Source: Paracoccus tegillarcae (lineage in GTDB: Bacteria > Pseudomonadota > Alphaproteobacteria > Rhodobacterales > Rhodobacteraceae). Taken from it: 64,000 nt of DNA. The stretch's first letter is position 1; every line of letters begins with the position of its first letter. This document shows positions 9,394 to 18,847 of the stretch, in pieces. The notes under the pieces were generated by a model. It worked only from the letters and a program-made list of their open reading frames with translations. It made no database searches and was not told where the DNA came from. The translations under genes and the position numbers were made by a program. The DNA lies in contig NZ_CP025408.1 in NCBI RefSeq assembly GCF_002847305.1, forward strand, positions 2,811,001 through 2,875,000. The letters run 5' to 3'.

Positions 9394-10575
9394 ATGACCG
9401 ATAAAATCATAACGATTACAACGACCGATCACCTGGCAGAGTTTTGCGAACAGGCAAAAACCGCGCCCTATGTCACGGTCGACACCGAATTTCTGCGCGA
9501 GCGCACCTATTACTCCAAGCTGTGTCTGATCCAGCTTGCGCTGCCGCCGGCCTCTGCCGCAAAGGGCGATGGCGGTCCGGCTGTGCTGGTCGACCCGATG
9601 GCTGACGGGCTGTCGCTGGAACCGCTTTATGATCTGTTTCGGCACAAGGCGACGGTGAAAGTCTTTCACGCGGCGCGCCAGGATCTGGAAATCTTCTTTC
9701 ATGAGGCCGGGCTGTTCCCAGAACCGCTGTTTGACACGCAGGTCGCCGCGATGGTCTGCGGTTTCGGCGAGCAGGTTGGATATGAGACACTGGTGCGCAA
9801 GATCCTGCGTGCCGATCTGGACAAGTCCTCGCGCTTTACCGACTGGTCGCGCCGGCCCCTGTCTGACGCGCAGAAAACCTATGCGCTGGCAGATGTGACC
9901 CATCTGCGTGCGATCTATGAATTTCTGGCCGCAGAGTTGCGCAAATCGGGCCGCGAAGCCTGGCTGGCCGAAGAAATCGGCGTTCTCGAAAATCCCGAGA
10001 CCTATATCACGCGACCGGAAGAGGCATGGCAGCGGGTGCGCACGCGCTCTAACTCGCCGCGTTTTCTGGCGATTCTGCGGGAATTGGCGCGCTTCCGCGA
10101 GACCTATGCGCAGGCACGCGACGTGCCGCGCTCTCGGGTCTACAAGGATGACGCGATGATCGAGCTGGCCTCGACCAAACCGGCCAACGAGGCCGATCTG
10201 GCCAAGTCACGGCTGTTGCTGCGCGATGCGCGGCGCGGTGATATCGCAGCCGGTATCCTGGCCGCGGTCAAGGCAGGGCAGGCGACCAGCGATCTGCCGC
10301 AGCCCGAAAAGGCGCCTCCGGGCCGTCCTGGCAATCCGGCGCTGTCTGATCTGTTGCGCGTGCTGCTGAAGGCCAAGGCCGATCAGGCAGGGGTGGCGGC
10401 CAAGTTGATCGCCTCGGCCTCTGATCTGGATGAAATCGCCAGCGGCGGCCGTGATGTGCCCGCACTCTCTGGTTGGCGTGCCGAGGTCTTTGGCGACGAT
10501 GCGATGCGGCTGGCGCGCGGCGAAATCGCCCTTTCTGCCGAGGACGGCGCTGTGCGCGTCATTTCCATAGGCTAA
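9394..10575 (+). CDS. rnd: Ribonuclease D
   Basis: 393 residues. The DEDD 3'-5' exonuclease motifs are present: D-x-E in VDTEFLRERTYYSKLCLIQL, the second Asp in HAARQDLEIFFHE and the Y-x3-D of YALADVTHL. An HRDC-like region follows around 205-290. It trims 3' ends of tRNA precursors and other stable RNAs. It starts 85 bases after tgt and is followed 5 bases later by the double-GNAT gene, so the three may share transcripts. Confidence 0.95.
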   Translation: MTDKIITITTTDHLAEFCEQAKTAPYVTVDTEFLRERTYYSKLCLIQLALPPASAAKGDGGPAVLVDPMADGLSLEPLYDLFRHKATVKVFHAARQDLEIFFHEAGLFPEPLFDTQVAAMVCGFGEQVGYETLVRKILRADLDKSSRFTDWSRRPLSDAQKTYALADVTHLRAIYEFLAAELRKSGREAWLAEEIGVLENPETYITRPEEAWQRVRTRSNSPRFLAILRELARFRETYAQARDVPRSRVYKDDAMIELASTKPANEADLAKSRLLLRDARRGDIAAGILAAVKAGQATSDLPQPEKAPPGRPGNPALSDLLRVLLKAKADQAGVAAKLIASASDLDEIASGGRDVPALSGWRAEVFGDDAMRLARGEIALSAEDGAVRVISIG

Positions 10576-10580
10576 TCCGA

Positions 10581-11567
10581 ATGGCTGCTCGGGTCAGCCT
10601 TTGCGCACACAGGCCCGAGCATATTCCTGCCCTGGCCGAGGCGCTGTCGGATTTTGAAACTGCGCGCTGGCTGTCCGCGGTCCCCTGGCCTTACGGGGCG
10701 GATCAAGCCGCAAGCTTTATCGCGCAGGTCTCTGCCGATGATTTTGCGATCCTGGTCGATGGTGATCTCGCTGGCGGTATACGCTGTGGCGATGAACTGG
10801 GTTATTGGGTGCATCCGCGTTTTCGCCGTCAGGGCGTGGCGCTGCGGGCCGCGGTTCTGGCGATAAGCCGCAGTTTCATGGCGGGGCGCGAGGTGGTCTA
10901 CGCCTCGCATCAGGTTGAAAACCATGCCTCGGCGTCGCTGCTGGCACGGTTGGGTTTCAGCGATCCGCAGCCGACCACAGTGTTCGCAAATGCGCTGCAA
11001 CGCGAGGTGCCGCAGATCCGCCTGCGCCTGACCCGCAACGAATTCAGCGCGCGACATCCCGTTGCGATTGGCACCGAGCGGCTGGTCATCGATCAGATGG
11101 GGCAGCAGGACTTCGCGCCGCTTTACGATATCGCGACCGATCCGCGCGTGGCGCGTATGTTGTTGCGATTTTATCCGGGCATGCCGATGGCCGAATTCCG
11201 CGCGATCATATCCCCGCAAGCCGCGATTCCGCCGTTCCGTTTGGCGATCCGTCATGAGGGGCGGGTGATCGGCTCTATCGGGATTGGCGATGCGGGCGCC
11301 GGGCCGCCGGTCTTTTACTTCCTGTCGCCGGATCACTGGGGGCAGGGTCTGGGTGGCGAGATTTTGGCGGCCTTTCTGTCCGAGATCGACACCCATTTCG
11401 CCTTGCCCAGCCTGTCCGCCGAGGTCTTTTCCGACAATCCCGCGTCTGCGCGCCTGCTTGAACGACACGGGTTTCAGTGCATCCGCCGCGAGATGTTGCC
11501 CTCCAAGGGGCGCGACGCGCCGGCGCCGGGGCTGCTTTTGCAGCGTCAATTGCCGGTTTTGGCGTGA
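10581..11567 (+). CDS. Tandem GNAT-family acetyltransferase (two domains)
   Basis: 328 residues from ATG 10581; the frame is open further upstream inside rnd, but that part is a shadow. Two RimJ/RimL-like GNAT domains lie in one chain. The first (about 5-150) has a Q/R-x-x-G/A-type acetyl-CoA loop FRRQGVALRAA. The second (about 165-325) has DHWGQGLGGEILAAF and the terminal ASARLLERHGF typical of ribosomal-protein-type acetyltransferases. The acyl acceptor is unknown. It is coupled to rnd and converges on the PAS-domain gene with no spacer. Confidence 0.82.
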   Translation: MAARVSLCAHRPEHIPALAEALSDFETARWLSAVPWPYGADQAASFIAQVSADDFAILVDGDLAGGIRCGDELGYWVHPRFRRQGVALRAAVLAISRSFMAGREVVYASHQVENHASASLLARLGFSDPQPTTVFANALQREVPQIRLRLTRNEFSARHPVAIGTERLVIDQMGQQDFAPLYDIATDPRVARMLLRFYPGMPMAEFRAIISPQAAIPPFRLAIRHEGRVIGSIGIGDAGAGPPVFYFLSPDHWGQGLGGEILAAFLSEIDTHFALPSLSAEVFSDNPASARLLERHGFQCIRREMLPSKGRDAPAPGLLLQRQLPVLA

Positions 11568-12338
11568 TCAGTCTCGTTGCGCCACGATGCGAAAGCCGGC
11601 GCGGCGTTCTTCGGGGGTCTGGTTCTCTGGCGTGATGCGGACCGCTGGCGTTGACGTCGGCGCAACGGGACGATCGGGTTTGACGGGTTTGCGCTGGCGT
11701 GGCTTGCCCTGCCAGTCAGCGGGCTTTTCGGCAAAGGCGCGCGGCGAGGGCTCGATGGCCTCGGCGCCATCGAAAACCGGCATCACCTGATCGGATTTCA
11801 GATCAAAGCGGCGTGGCCCGCTGCCGATGTCACCCTCTGATATGAGGCAGCCCAGGGCGCGCGTGACATCGCCCAGATCCGAGCGTAACGGCATCAGCAA
11901 CATGCGCCCGCGCAGTTCCGGGCGCGCATATTCGCCCGGTGCATGCAGCGACAATTCGGCCAGTTGTGGCGTGCGAAAGACCGTTTCCAGCACATCGGAC
12001 AACCGTCCGCGCGAGGATGGGTTCAGGAAGGAACAGAGCGGCATGCCGCGCACCTCCATCCCCATCAGGTCGATCAGATGACGGCCCGCCAGACGAAAAC
12101 GCGCGGCACCCGGCGCGACCCGTTCGAGGATAAAGGCATAATCCAGCGCGCGGCGAATGCCCTGCGGCTCGACATCCGCGCGAGAGGGAATGGCGCGACC
12201 CTGCCGCAGACCGTTCCAGTATTCCCGCAGTTCCGAAAAGATCAGGGCGGCGTTGCCGTGATCATAATCGGCCAGATGCAGCACGGCACCTTTCTGGGGC
12301 GGCAAGGGATTGCCTGATTTATCTTTGTCATCGGACAC
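11568..12338 (-). CDS. PAS-fold protein (PAS_5 type), unknown role
   Basis: 256 residues. The region from about 35 to 165 resembles the PAS_5 family common in Rhodobacterales: an initial EYWNGLRQGRAIPSRADVEP segment, then a PAS-like core (ARFRLAGRHLIDLMGMEVRG), then LSDVLETVF and a reported-by-family ligand pocket. The last 80 residues are proline/arginine-rich and probably disordered. There is no effector domain or membrane segment, so it is likely a cytosolic sensor or adaptor. It is divergent from gmk, with 192 bases between. Confidence 0.7.
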   Translation of the reverse strand: MSDDKDKSGNPLPPQKGAVLHLADYDHGNAALIFSELREYWNGLRQGRAIPSRADVEPQGIRRALDYAFILERVAPGAARFRLAGRHLIDLMGMEVRGMPLCSFLNPSSRGRLSDVLETVFRTPQLAELSLHAPGEYARPELRGRMLLMPLRSDLGDVTRALGCLISEGDIGSGPRRFDLKSDQVMPVFDGAEAIEPSPRAFAEKPADWQGKPRQRKPVKPDRPVAPTSTPAVRITPENQTPEERRAGFRIVAQRD

Positions 12339-12530
12339 AGGCTGATTCCCTGAACACCGGGGCGAATATCATTACGAACACGCTACAACATAACCGCTGC
12401 CACGCCACCTTCCGAGTCTCTTGTTAACAGATGGTTAAGCGCGCCTGTGGCGATGGGTGCGACAGCCGACGGGCTTGACCGCAGCGGGTCACTGGGCCAT
12501 GTGAAGGCGATGCGCCGATCAGGGGAAAGC

Positions 12531-13160
12531 ATGGAACGCACAGGTCTGCTGATCATCCTGTCATCGCCTTCGGGTGCCGGCAAATCGACGCTGGCTCGCC
12601 GGTTGATGCAATGGGATGACAGCCTCAGCTTTTCCGTTTCCGCCACGACCAGACCGCCACGGCCCGGCGAGTTGGACGGCCAGCATTACCATTTCACCAC
12701 GCCAGCCGAGTTTCGCGATCAGGTCGCCGGCGATCAGATGCTGGAACATGCCGAAGTCTTCGGCAATCTCTACGGCAGCCCGCGCGCGCCCGTTGAAATC
12801 GCGATGCGGGCGGGCCGCGATACCCTGTTTGACGTGGACTGGCAGGGTGGCCAGCAGATCCGCGCCTCTGCCCTTGGGGGGCATGTCGTCTCGATCTTTG
12901 TGCTGCCGCCGTCGCTGCCGGAACTGGAACGCCGCCTGCGCTCGCGCGGGCAGGACAGCGATGAGGTGATCGTGGGCCGCATGGCAAAAAGCCGGGCCGA
13001 GATCAGCCACTGGGCCGAATATGATTACGTGCTGGTCAATGATGATCTTGATCAGACCGAGGCCGATTTGCGTGCGATCCTGACGGCTGAACGCCTCAGG
13101 CGGGATCGCTGCGCTGGGCTGGGGGCATTCGTCAAGCAACTGATGGAGGGTCAGGAATGA
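12531..13160 (+). CDS. gmk: Guanylate kinase
   Basis: 209 residues from ATG 12531, chosen because AGGGGA lies about 5 bases upstream and [20 protein letters not shown] is the normal family N-terminus. The P-loop SPSGAGKST and the GMP-binding region ([19 protein letters not shown]) are intact. It phosphorylates GMP to GDP with ATP. It overlaps the following carbonic-anhydrase-like gene by 4 bases (ATGA) and so heads a coupled gene string. Confidence 0.97.
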   Translation: MERTGLLIILSSPSGAGKSTLARRLMQWDDSLSFSVSATTRPPRPGELDGQHYHFTTPAEFRDQVAGDQMLEHAEVFGNLYGSPRAPVEIAMRAGRDTLFDVDWQGGQQIRASALGGHVVSIFVLPPSLPELERRLRSRGQDSDEVIVGRMAKSRAEISHWAEYDYVLVNDDLDQTEADLRAILTAERLRRDRCAGLGAFVKQLMEGQE

Positions 13161-13678
13161 TCTGGGAATTGGACGGGGTAAAGCCGCAACTGGCGGATGA
13201 GACCTGGATTGCGGCTGATGCGCAAGTCATGGGGCGCGTGGTCCTGGAAGAGGGTGCGAGCATCTGGTGGGGCGCGGTGCTGCGCGGCGACAACGAGGAG
13301 ATTCGCGTTGGCCGCGGCAGCAACGTTCAGGATTTGTGTGTCTGTCACACCGATCCCGGTCATCCGTTGAGCATCGGGCAGAACTGCACCATCGGTCACC
13401 GCGCTATCTTGCATGGCTGCACCATTGGCGACGGGGTTCTGGTCGGCATGGGCGCGACCATCCTGAACGGTGCAAAGATCGGCGCGGGCGCGTTGATCGG
13501 TGCCGGCGCGCTGGTGGGCGAGGGCAAGGATATCCCGCCGGGGGCGCTGGTGATGGGCGTTCCGGGCAAGATCGTGCGTCACTTGGATGACGAGGCGCAG
13601 GCGGATCTGCTGGCCTCTGCCGACCGTTATCGCCGGAACGCGGCGCGGTTCCGTGCCGGGCTCAAGCAGATCGGCTGA
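13157..13678 (+). CDS. Gamma-class carbonic anhydrase family protein
   Basis: 173 residues built of left-handed beta-helix hexapeptide repeats ([19 protein letters not shown] and similar). The three zinc/iron-ligand histidines of the gamma-CA family are recognisable in VCHTDPGHP and [10 protein letters not shown]. It overlaps gmk by 4 bases and the PhoR-like gene by one base. Family members (YrdA/PaaY/CaiE-like) bind metal, but not all hydrate CO2, so activity is uncertain. Confidence 0.88.
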   Translation: MIWELDGVKPQLADETWIAADAQVMGRVVLEEGASIWWGAVLRGDNEEIRVGRGSNVQDLCVCHTDPGHPLSIGQNCTIGHRAILHGCTIGDGVLVGMGATILNGAKIGAGALIGAGALVGEGKDIPPGALVMGVPGKIVRHLDDEAQADLLASADRYRRNAARFRAGLKQIG

Positions 13679-14793
13679 TGCAGCCGGGGACGCGCCAATC
13701 CGATCAGATAGCGCAGTTTCTGCAGACGGTGCCGCTTGCCATGCTGGCGGTTGACCTGCGCGCCCGCGTCATCGCCGCGAATGCGGCTGCCGAGGCGATG
13801 CTGGGAACGGTGCCGATCGACCGGCCTTTCGTCACCGTGCTGCGCCACCCGGCGGTGAATCAGGCGCTGGAATGGGTGCTGGACCCGGAAAACCACGCGA
13901 CCCCGCCCGCCGATACACAGATGCCGCCGCCGCCGCCCGGTGGCCATGCGCTGCGCGCCACCATTTCGATCGCCGGACGCGATATTCCCAGTGATATCAC
14001 CGTCTCGCCGATGCCCATTTCAATGGGAGAGGGCGCGCTGATCGCCTTCGCCGATGGCTCGGGGATCGAACAGGCGGGGCAAATGAGGCGCGATTTCGTC
14101 GCCAATGTCAGCCACGAATTGCGCACGCCGCTGACCGCGCTGATCGGTTTTATCGAGACGCTGCGCGGACCCGCGCGCGACGACACCGCAGCGCGCGAGC
14201 GTTTCCTGACCATCATGGAAACCGAAGCCGGACGGATGAACCGGCTGGTTGGCGATCTCTTGTCTCTAAGCCGCGTCGAGGCGGAAGAACGCCGCCGCCC
14301 GACCGGAAAGGTCGATCTCAACGCCTTGCTGCAAGGCGTGGCCGATACGCTGGACCGCGCGGCGCAGGCGGGTGGCGTTCGGATTGAGATGACATTGCCC
14401 AGCCAACCCGTGCAGGTCGTGGGCGAGAGCGATCAACTGGTGCAGGTGTTTCAGAACCTTGTCGAAAACGCGGTGAAATACGGTGGCAGTGGCGGTTGGG
14501 TCGGCATCACGCTGGATCATGTGGCGCATGAACCCAGACTGCGCGGCCCCGGCTGGTCGGTCACCATTCAGGACCGCGGTGAGGGCATCGAGGCACTGCA
14601 TCTGCCGCGCCTGACCGAGCGGTTCTACCGGGTCGACGCCCATCGTTCGCGCAATCAGGGTGGCACCGGGCTGGGGCTGGCCATCGTCAAGCATATCGTC
14701 AACCGCCATCGCGGGTTGCTGAAGATCGACAGCAAAAAGGGGCAGGGCAGCACCTTCACCGTGATCCTGCCCGAACGGCATCACGGCGCTTAG
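13678..14793 (+). CDS. phoR: PhoR-like sensor histidine kinase, apparently without membrane segments
   Basis: 371 residues. There is an N-terminal PAS-like region (about 10-140), a HisKA dimerisation domain with phospho-acceptor His146 in VANVSHELRTPLTALIGFIE, and a HATPase domain with its N box at NLVENAVKYG (about 260) and the G boxes DRGEGIE and GGTGLGLAIVKHI. The HisKA sequence is the PhoR/PhoB-system type. There is no transmembrane helix at the N-terminus and no phoB, phoU or pst genes nearby, so the assignment to phosphate control rests on similarity alone. Start and stop overlap or abut its neighbours. Confidence 0.75.
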   Translation: MQPGTRQSDQIAQFLQTVPLAMLAVDLRARVIAANAAAEAMLGTVPIDRPFVTVLRHPAVNQALEWVLDPENHATPPADTQMPPPPPGGHALRATISIAGRDIPSDITVSPMPISMGEGALIAFADGSGIEQAGQMRRDFVANVSHELRTPLTALIGFIETLRGPARDDTAARERFLTIMETEAGRMNRLVGDLLSLSRVEAEERRRPTGKVDLNALLQGVADTLDRAAQAGGVRIEMTLPSQPVQVVGESDQLVQVFQNLVENAVKYGGSGGWVGITLDHVAHEPRLRGPGWSVTIQDRGEGIEALHLPRLTERFYRVDAHRSRNQGGTGLGLAIVKHIVNRHRGLLKIDSKKGQGSTFTVILPERHHGA

Positions 14794-14876
14794 GTGCGGC
14801 GGGCAGGGCAATCTGCCCTCGCCCCCTGCAAGCCATCGGCCTATAACAACGCCCAAAGATTGCCAGCGAGGATACC

Positions 14877-15653
14877 ATGCCTGACCAGACCAACCTTTCC
14901 CCCGCAGACGCCGCCAAGCTTGCCGCATCCCGCGCCGCAATCGCGCTGGTGAAAGACGGCATGAAACTGGGCCTTGGGACCGGTTCGACCGCCGTGATCA
15001 TGGTGCGCGAACTGGCGGCGCGGGTTAAGGCCGAAGGGCTGAACCTGCGCTGTGCGGCAACTTCGCAAGGCACGGCGGATCTGGCAACAAGTCTGGGCCT
15101 GACGGTCGAAAGCCTTGATCAGATCGGCTGGCTCGACCTGACGATCGACGGCGCTGATGAGGTCGATCCGGATCTGAACCTGATCAAGGGCGGCGGGGGG
15201 GCGCATCTGCGCGAAAAGATCGTTGCGAGGGCCAGCGACCGCATGGTTGTGATCGCCGATCCCGCCAAGGTGGTCGAAACGCTTGGCGCCTTTCATCTGC
15301 CTGTCGAGGTCATCCCGTTCGGCGAACAGGTGACCGAACGCCTGATCCGCGAAACCCTGCAGGCACAGGACCTGGGCAAACGGCCGATCCTGATGCGCAA
15401 GCGTGACGACCAGCCCTATGTCACCGACGAGGGCAACCATATCTTTGACCTGTCGCTGGAGGCCATTCCCGACCCGGTCCATCTGGCCCGCAGCCTGGCC
15501 GCGATTCCGGGCGTTGTCGAACACGGCCTGTTCCTGGGGATCTGCGATCTGGCGATTATCGGGCAGCCCGACGGTAACGTTATCGAACTTCGCGGCGAAG
15601 AGGCAGATGACGTCTCAGACGACCTGTTGTTCGGCGAAGGAGAAGATGAATGA
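14877..15653 (+). CDS. rpiA: Ribose-5-phosphate isomerase A
   Basis: 258 residues. Family motifs are present: LGTGSTAVIMVREL near 37 (phosphate loop), TIDGADEVDPDLNLIKGGGGA (acidic catalytic loop) and the catalytic-Glu/Lys region HLREKIVARAS. It interconverts ribose 5-phosphate and ribulose 5-phosphate. Its stop overlaps the start of gor by 4 bases (ATGA). The last 25 residues are acidic and slightly longer than in the E. coli enzyme. Confidence 0.96.
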   Translation: MPDQTNLSPADAAKLAASRAAIALVKDGMKLGLGTGSTAVIMVRELAARVKAEGLNLRCAATSQGTADLATSLGLTVESLDQIGWLDLTIDGADEVDPDLNLIKGGGGAHLREKIVARASDRMVVIADPAKVVETLGAFHLPVEVIPFGEQVTERLIRETLQAQDLGKRPILMRKRDDQPYVTDEGNHIFDLSLEAIPDPVHLARSLAAIPGVVEHGLFLGICDLAIIGQPDGNVIELRGEEADDVSDDLLFGEGEDE

Positions 15654-17038
15654 GTTTCGATTATGATCTGTTCGTGATCGGCGGCGGTTCCGGCGGGGTC
15701 CGTGCTGCGCGGATCGCAGCCAGCCAGCACGGCGCGCGTGTCGCGTTGGCAGAGGAAAGCCGTATGGGCGGCACCTGTGTCATTCGCGGCTGCGTGCCCA
15801 AGAAACTGATGGTCTTTGCCTCATCCGCACATGTGCTATCCGCCGAAGCACGCGGCTATGGCTGGCCAGAGGCGCAGGCGGGCGCATTCAGTTGGCCCGA
15901 TTTCAGCGAAAAGCTGCATGTCGAACTTGATCGGCTAGAGCGCGCCTATACTGCGGGGCTGACCAAGGCCGGGGTCGAGATCTTTCCCCATCGCGCGCGT
16001 CTTGTTGATGCCCATACGGTCGAACTGGCCGATGGCAGCCGCAAGAGCGCGAAACATATCCTTGTCGCCGTCGGCGGCCGCCCGCAAAAACTGGACATCC
16101 CCGGTGCCGAACTCGGTCTGATCTCGGATGATCTGTTCGTGATGTCCGAACTGCCGCGCCGGGCGCTGATCATCGGCGGCGGATTTATCGCCTGTGAATT
16201 CGCAGGCATTCTGAATGGGTTGGGCACTGACACGGTGCAGGCTTATCGCGGCAATGCCGTGCTGCGAGGCTTTGACCGCGAGGGGCGCGAGTTGATGACC
16301 CGGCAATTGATGGCGGCTGGCGTTGATCTGCGGCTGGGTCTGACCCCGACGAGGCTGGAAAAACAGGGCGAGCGCGTCGGCGTTCATTTCGAGGATGAAA
16401 GCCACGAGGCGTTTGACGCGGTGTTCTTTGCCACGGGCCGCGCGCCCTATACCGGCGATCTGGGACTGGCCGATATCGGCGTGGGTTTACAGCCGAACGG
16501 TGCCATCGAGGTTGATGAGTGGTCGCAGACTGCAGTGCCCTCGATCTTTGCGGTGGGCGACGTGACCGACCGGATCAACCTGACCCCGGTGGCGATCCGT
16601 GAAGGCCACAGCTTTGCTGACACGATCTTTGGCCGCCAGCCACGCAAGATGGATCACAGTCTGGTGGCCAGCGCTGTCTATACGCGCCCGAACGAATTGG
16701 GCGCTATTGGCCTGACCGAAGAAGAGGCCGTCGCCCGGGGTCCGGTCGATGTTTATGCGACGACCTTCCGCCCGATGCGTTCGGCTTTTGCCGGATCGGA
16801 TTCGCATGTGATGATGAAGCTGATCGTTTGCTGCACGACCGACAAGGTGCTGGGCTGTCACATCTTTGCCCCCGAGGCGGGCGAGTTGATCCAGCTTGCC
16901 GCCATCGCGATCACCATGGGCGCGACCAAGGAACAGTTTGACGCGACCGTCGCGGTGCATCCCACCATGGCCGAGGAATTGGTCACCATGCGGCAACCGA
17001 CGCGGCGTTTTCACGACAAGGCTGCCGCGACCGGGTGA
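15650..17038 (+). CDS. gor: Glutathione-disulfide reductase
   Basis: 462 residues. There is an FAD dinucleotide fold (VIGGGSGGVRAARIAA), a redox-active disulfide C-x4-C in GGTCVIRGCVPKKLM, an NADPH-binding GGGFIACEFAG segment near 176, the second FAD-contact ASIFAVGDVTDR-type segment, and a C-terminal dimerisation domain with the catalytic VHPTMAEE-type His-x-x-x-x-Glu. It reduces GSSG with NADPH. It is translationally coupled to rpiA and converges on chpT. Confidence 0.95.
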   Translation: MSFDYDLFVIGGGSGGVRAARIAASQHGARVALAEESRMGGTCVIRGCVPKKLMVFASSAHVLSAEARGYGWPEAQAGAFSWPDFSEKLHVELDRLERAYTAGLTKAGVEIFPHRARLVDAHTVELADGSRKSAKHILVAVGGRPQKLDIPGAELGLISDDLFVMSELPRRALIIGGGFIACEFAGILNGLGTDTVQAYRGNAVLRGFDREGRELMTRQLMAAGVDLRLGLTPTRLEKQGERVGVHFEDESHEAFDAVFFATGRAPYTGDLGLADIGVGLQPNGAIEVDEWSQTAVPSIFAVGDVTDRINLTPVAIREGHSFADTIFGRQPRKMDHSLVASAVYTRPNELGAIGLTEEEAVARGPVDVYATTFRPMRSAFAGSDSHVMMKLIVCCTTDKVLGCHIFAPEAGELIQLAAIAITMGATKEQFDATVAVHPTMAEELVTMRQPTRRFHDKAAATG

Positions 17039-17043
17039 CGGCA

Positions 17044-17664
17044 TCAAAAGGTGATTTCGACGCCGTTTTCGTCGAGGTCCGATGTCAGCGGACGGTTTGC
17101 CGCCGCAGCGGCCTGCGCCAGCAGCGCAAAATGGACTTTGGCCGGAGGCGGGGCCTGCAAGGCATCCCCGCCCTGGCCACCCAGCCAGCTCCAAAGTTCA
17201 GGCTCCGGTTTGACCCGCTCGGCCTCGCCGACGAGTCGCCATTGCGAACCGTTTCGCACAACCAGAACGCGCCCGCCCCAGGGCATCGCGCTTTCCATGC
17301 ACATGATCGCCAAAAGCAGCATCTGCACCTCGTCGCGCGGCTGGTCGCCGTCTGCGTCCATCTCGACCGTCAGGCGGCTCTGGCTGGCCATTGCCTCTAT
17401 CAGCTTGGCAATTTCCACACCGCTGATCCGCTGGTCGCCGCGTGACTGGCCAAAGGCCATGCGAAAGGTCTGAAGGCGCGCGCGTGCGGCCTCGACCGAG
17501 TCGGCGATCAACTGCATTTCCGGGCCGGCGCTCTGGCCACCCATTTGCAGCAGTTCGACCCCGTTGGCGATGGCGCCAAAGGGCGAGATCAGATCATGGC
17601 AAAGGCGAGAGCCCAGACAAAGGGCGAGGTCGAAATCGTCGATCCTCGTTGCGCTGACAGTCAT
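17044..17664 (-). CDS. chpT: ChpT-type histidine phosphotransferase
   Basis: 206 residues. The phospho-acceptor His23 lies in SRLCHDLISPFGAIANGVEL, the signature of ChpT. The rest forms a pseudo-HATPase domain without ATP-binding boxes, as in the family. In alphaproteobacteria ChpT passes phosphate from the CckA hybrid kinase to CtrA and CpdR, controlling motility, cell-cycle and gene-transfer-agent genes. It is a single gene, divergent from the DUF3553 gene and convergent with gor. Confidence 0.9.
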   Translation of the reverse strand: MTVSATRIDDFDLALCLGSRLCHDLISPFGAIANGVELLQMGGQSAGPEMQLIADSVEAARARLQTFRMAFGQSRGDQRISGVEIAKLIEAMASQSRLTVEMDADGDQPRDEVQMLLLAIMCMESAMPWGGRVLVVRNGSQWRLVGEAERVKPEPELWSWLGGQGGDALQAPPPAKVHFALLAQAAAAANRPLTSDLDENGVEITF

Positions 17665-17701
17665 GGCGTCCTAACTTCTGACCCTGCGAGAGGGAATTGG
17701 A

Positions 17702-17884
17702 ATGAATGAGATTCTGGAACCCGGCATGATCGTGCGCCACCCGCATGCGCCCGAATGGGGCGAGGGGCAGGTGCAGTCGCGGATCGGCGACCGGATCACG
17801 GTGAACTTTGCCGATGCGGGCAAGCAGGTCATAGATGGCCGCCGGGTAGAGTTGCAGATCGTGTCGGTCGACGATGCCGGATGA
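17702..17884 (+). CDS. DUF3553 domain protein
   Basis: 60 residues. It is a small SH3-like/CarD-like beta protein: EPGMIVRHPHAPEWGEGQVQ followed by VNFADAGKQVIDGRRVEL. The family is widespread in alphaproteobacteria with no established function; the same fold appears at the C-terminus of UvrD/PcrA-type helicases, where it contacts RNA polymerase. It lies between chpT (divergent) and olsB. Confidence 0.85.
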   Translation: MNEILEPGMIVRHPHAPEWGEGQVQSRIGDRITVNFADAGKQVIDGRRVELQIVSVDDAG

Positions 17885-18061
17885 GCGAAACACATATTGT
17901 CGTTTGTGCAATTCTAACGCGACGCGCGCAAGCAAAACTCTGCCTGTGGTGGCCGGCTTGCTGATCTCGCACGACGCGCTGTTGCGGATGGTACGCTTGC
18001 ATTGCAGCGGATGCGTCCATAGACAGCGGGCCGCAGCGTAGCAGAAGGGTCCTCTCGTCGC
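17885..18061. other. Intergenic region upstream of olsB
   Basis: 177 bases with no supported gene. It should carry the olsBA promoter. A GAAGGG about 12 bases before the olsB ATG is a possible ribosome binding site. Confidence 0.4.
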
Positions 18062-18847
18062 ATGACGCCAGACACCAATTTTTTCCAGATCAGAATCGCC
18101 ACGAGCGAGCGCGATCTAAAGGCTGCGCAGCGCCTGCGCTATCGTGTTTTCGTCGAGGAACTGGGGGGCGATGGCCCGCATGTGGATCATGAGAACAGGT
18201 TGGAACGCGATGAATTCGACCCCGTCGTCGACCATCTCTGCCTGATCGATTCTCGTCGCAGCGCCGAAGATCTGGATCACGTCGTCGGCGTCTACCGGCT
18301 GTTGCCCGGCATGCGGGCGGCTGAAATGGGCCGTTTCTACTGCGATGGCGAATACGACCTGACGCCGCTGCGCGAATCCGGTCGCAACCTGCTGGAACTG
18401 GGCCGCTCTTGCGTGGATCCGGCCTATCGCGGCGGCACCAGCATGTTCCTGCTATGGAACGCGCTGGCCGATTATGTGCTGGATCTGGGCGTCGAGGTGC
18501 TGTTCGGCGTCGCCAGTTTTCACGGCACCGATATTCAGGCGCTGGCACCCTCTCTCAGTTGGCTGCACCATCATCATCTTGCGCCCGAGGCCCTGCGCCC
18601 GGTTGCCAAACCCGATTGCTATCAGTCGATGGACCTGATGCCGGCAGGTCAGGTCGACCGTCGCGAGGCAATGGTGAACATGCCGGCGCTGATCAAGGCC
18701 TATCTCCGCCTTGGCGGCGTGGTCGGGCAGGGCGCCTATCTGGATCGTGACTTCAACACAACCGATGTATTCCTGTTGATGGATACGGCGGCCATGTCGG
18801 ACAAACACCGTAAATTCTACGAAACGCGTTGGCAGCAAGCCCAATGA
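18062..18847 (+). CDS. olsB: L-ornithine N-alpha-acyltransferase (ornithine lipid synthesis)
   Basis: 261 residues of the GNAT-like OlsB family. RYRVFVEELGG with the downstream DEFDPVVDHLCLID and LLELGRSCVDPAYRGG are typical. It transfers a 3-hydroxyacyl chain from acyl carrier protein to ornithine, giving lyso-ornithine lipid. The start of the next gene, the second acyltransferase, overlaps its stop by 4 bases, so the complete ornithine-lipid pathway is present as one operon. Confidence 0.92.
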   Translation: MTPDTNFFQIRIATSERDLKAAQRLRYRVFVEELGGDGPHVDHENRLERDEFDPVVDHLCLIDSRRSAEDLDHVVGVYRLLPGMRAAEMGRFYCDGEYDLTPLRESGRNLLELGRSCVDPAYRGGTSMFLLWNALADYVLDLGVEVLFGVASFHGTDIQALAPSLSWLHHHHLAPEALRPVAKPDCYQSMDLMPAGQVDRREAMVNMPALIKAYLRLGGVVGQGAYLDRDFNTTDVFLLMDTAAMSDKHRKFYETRWQQAQ

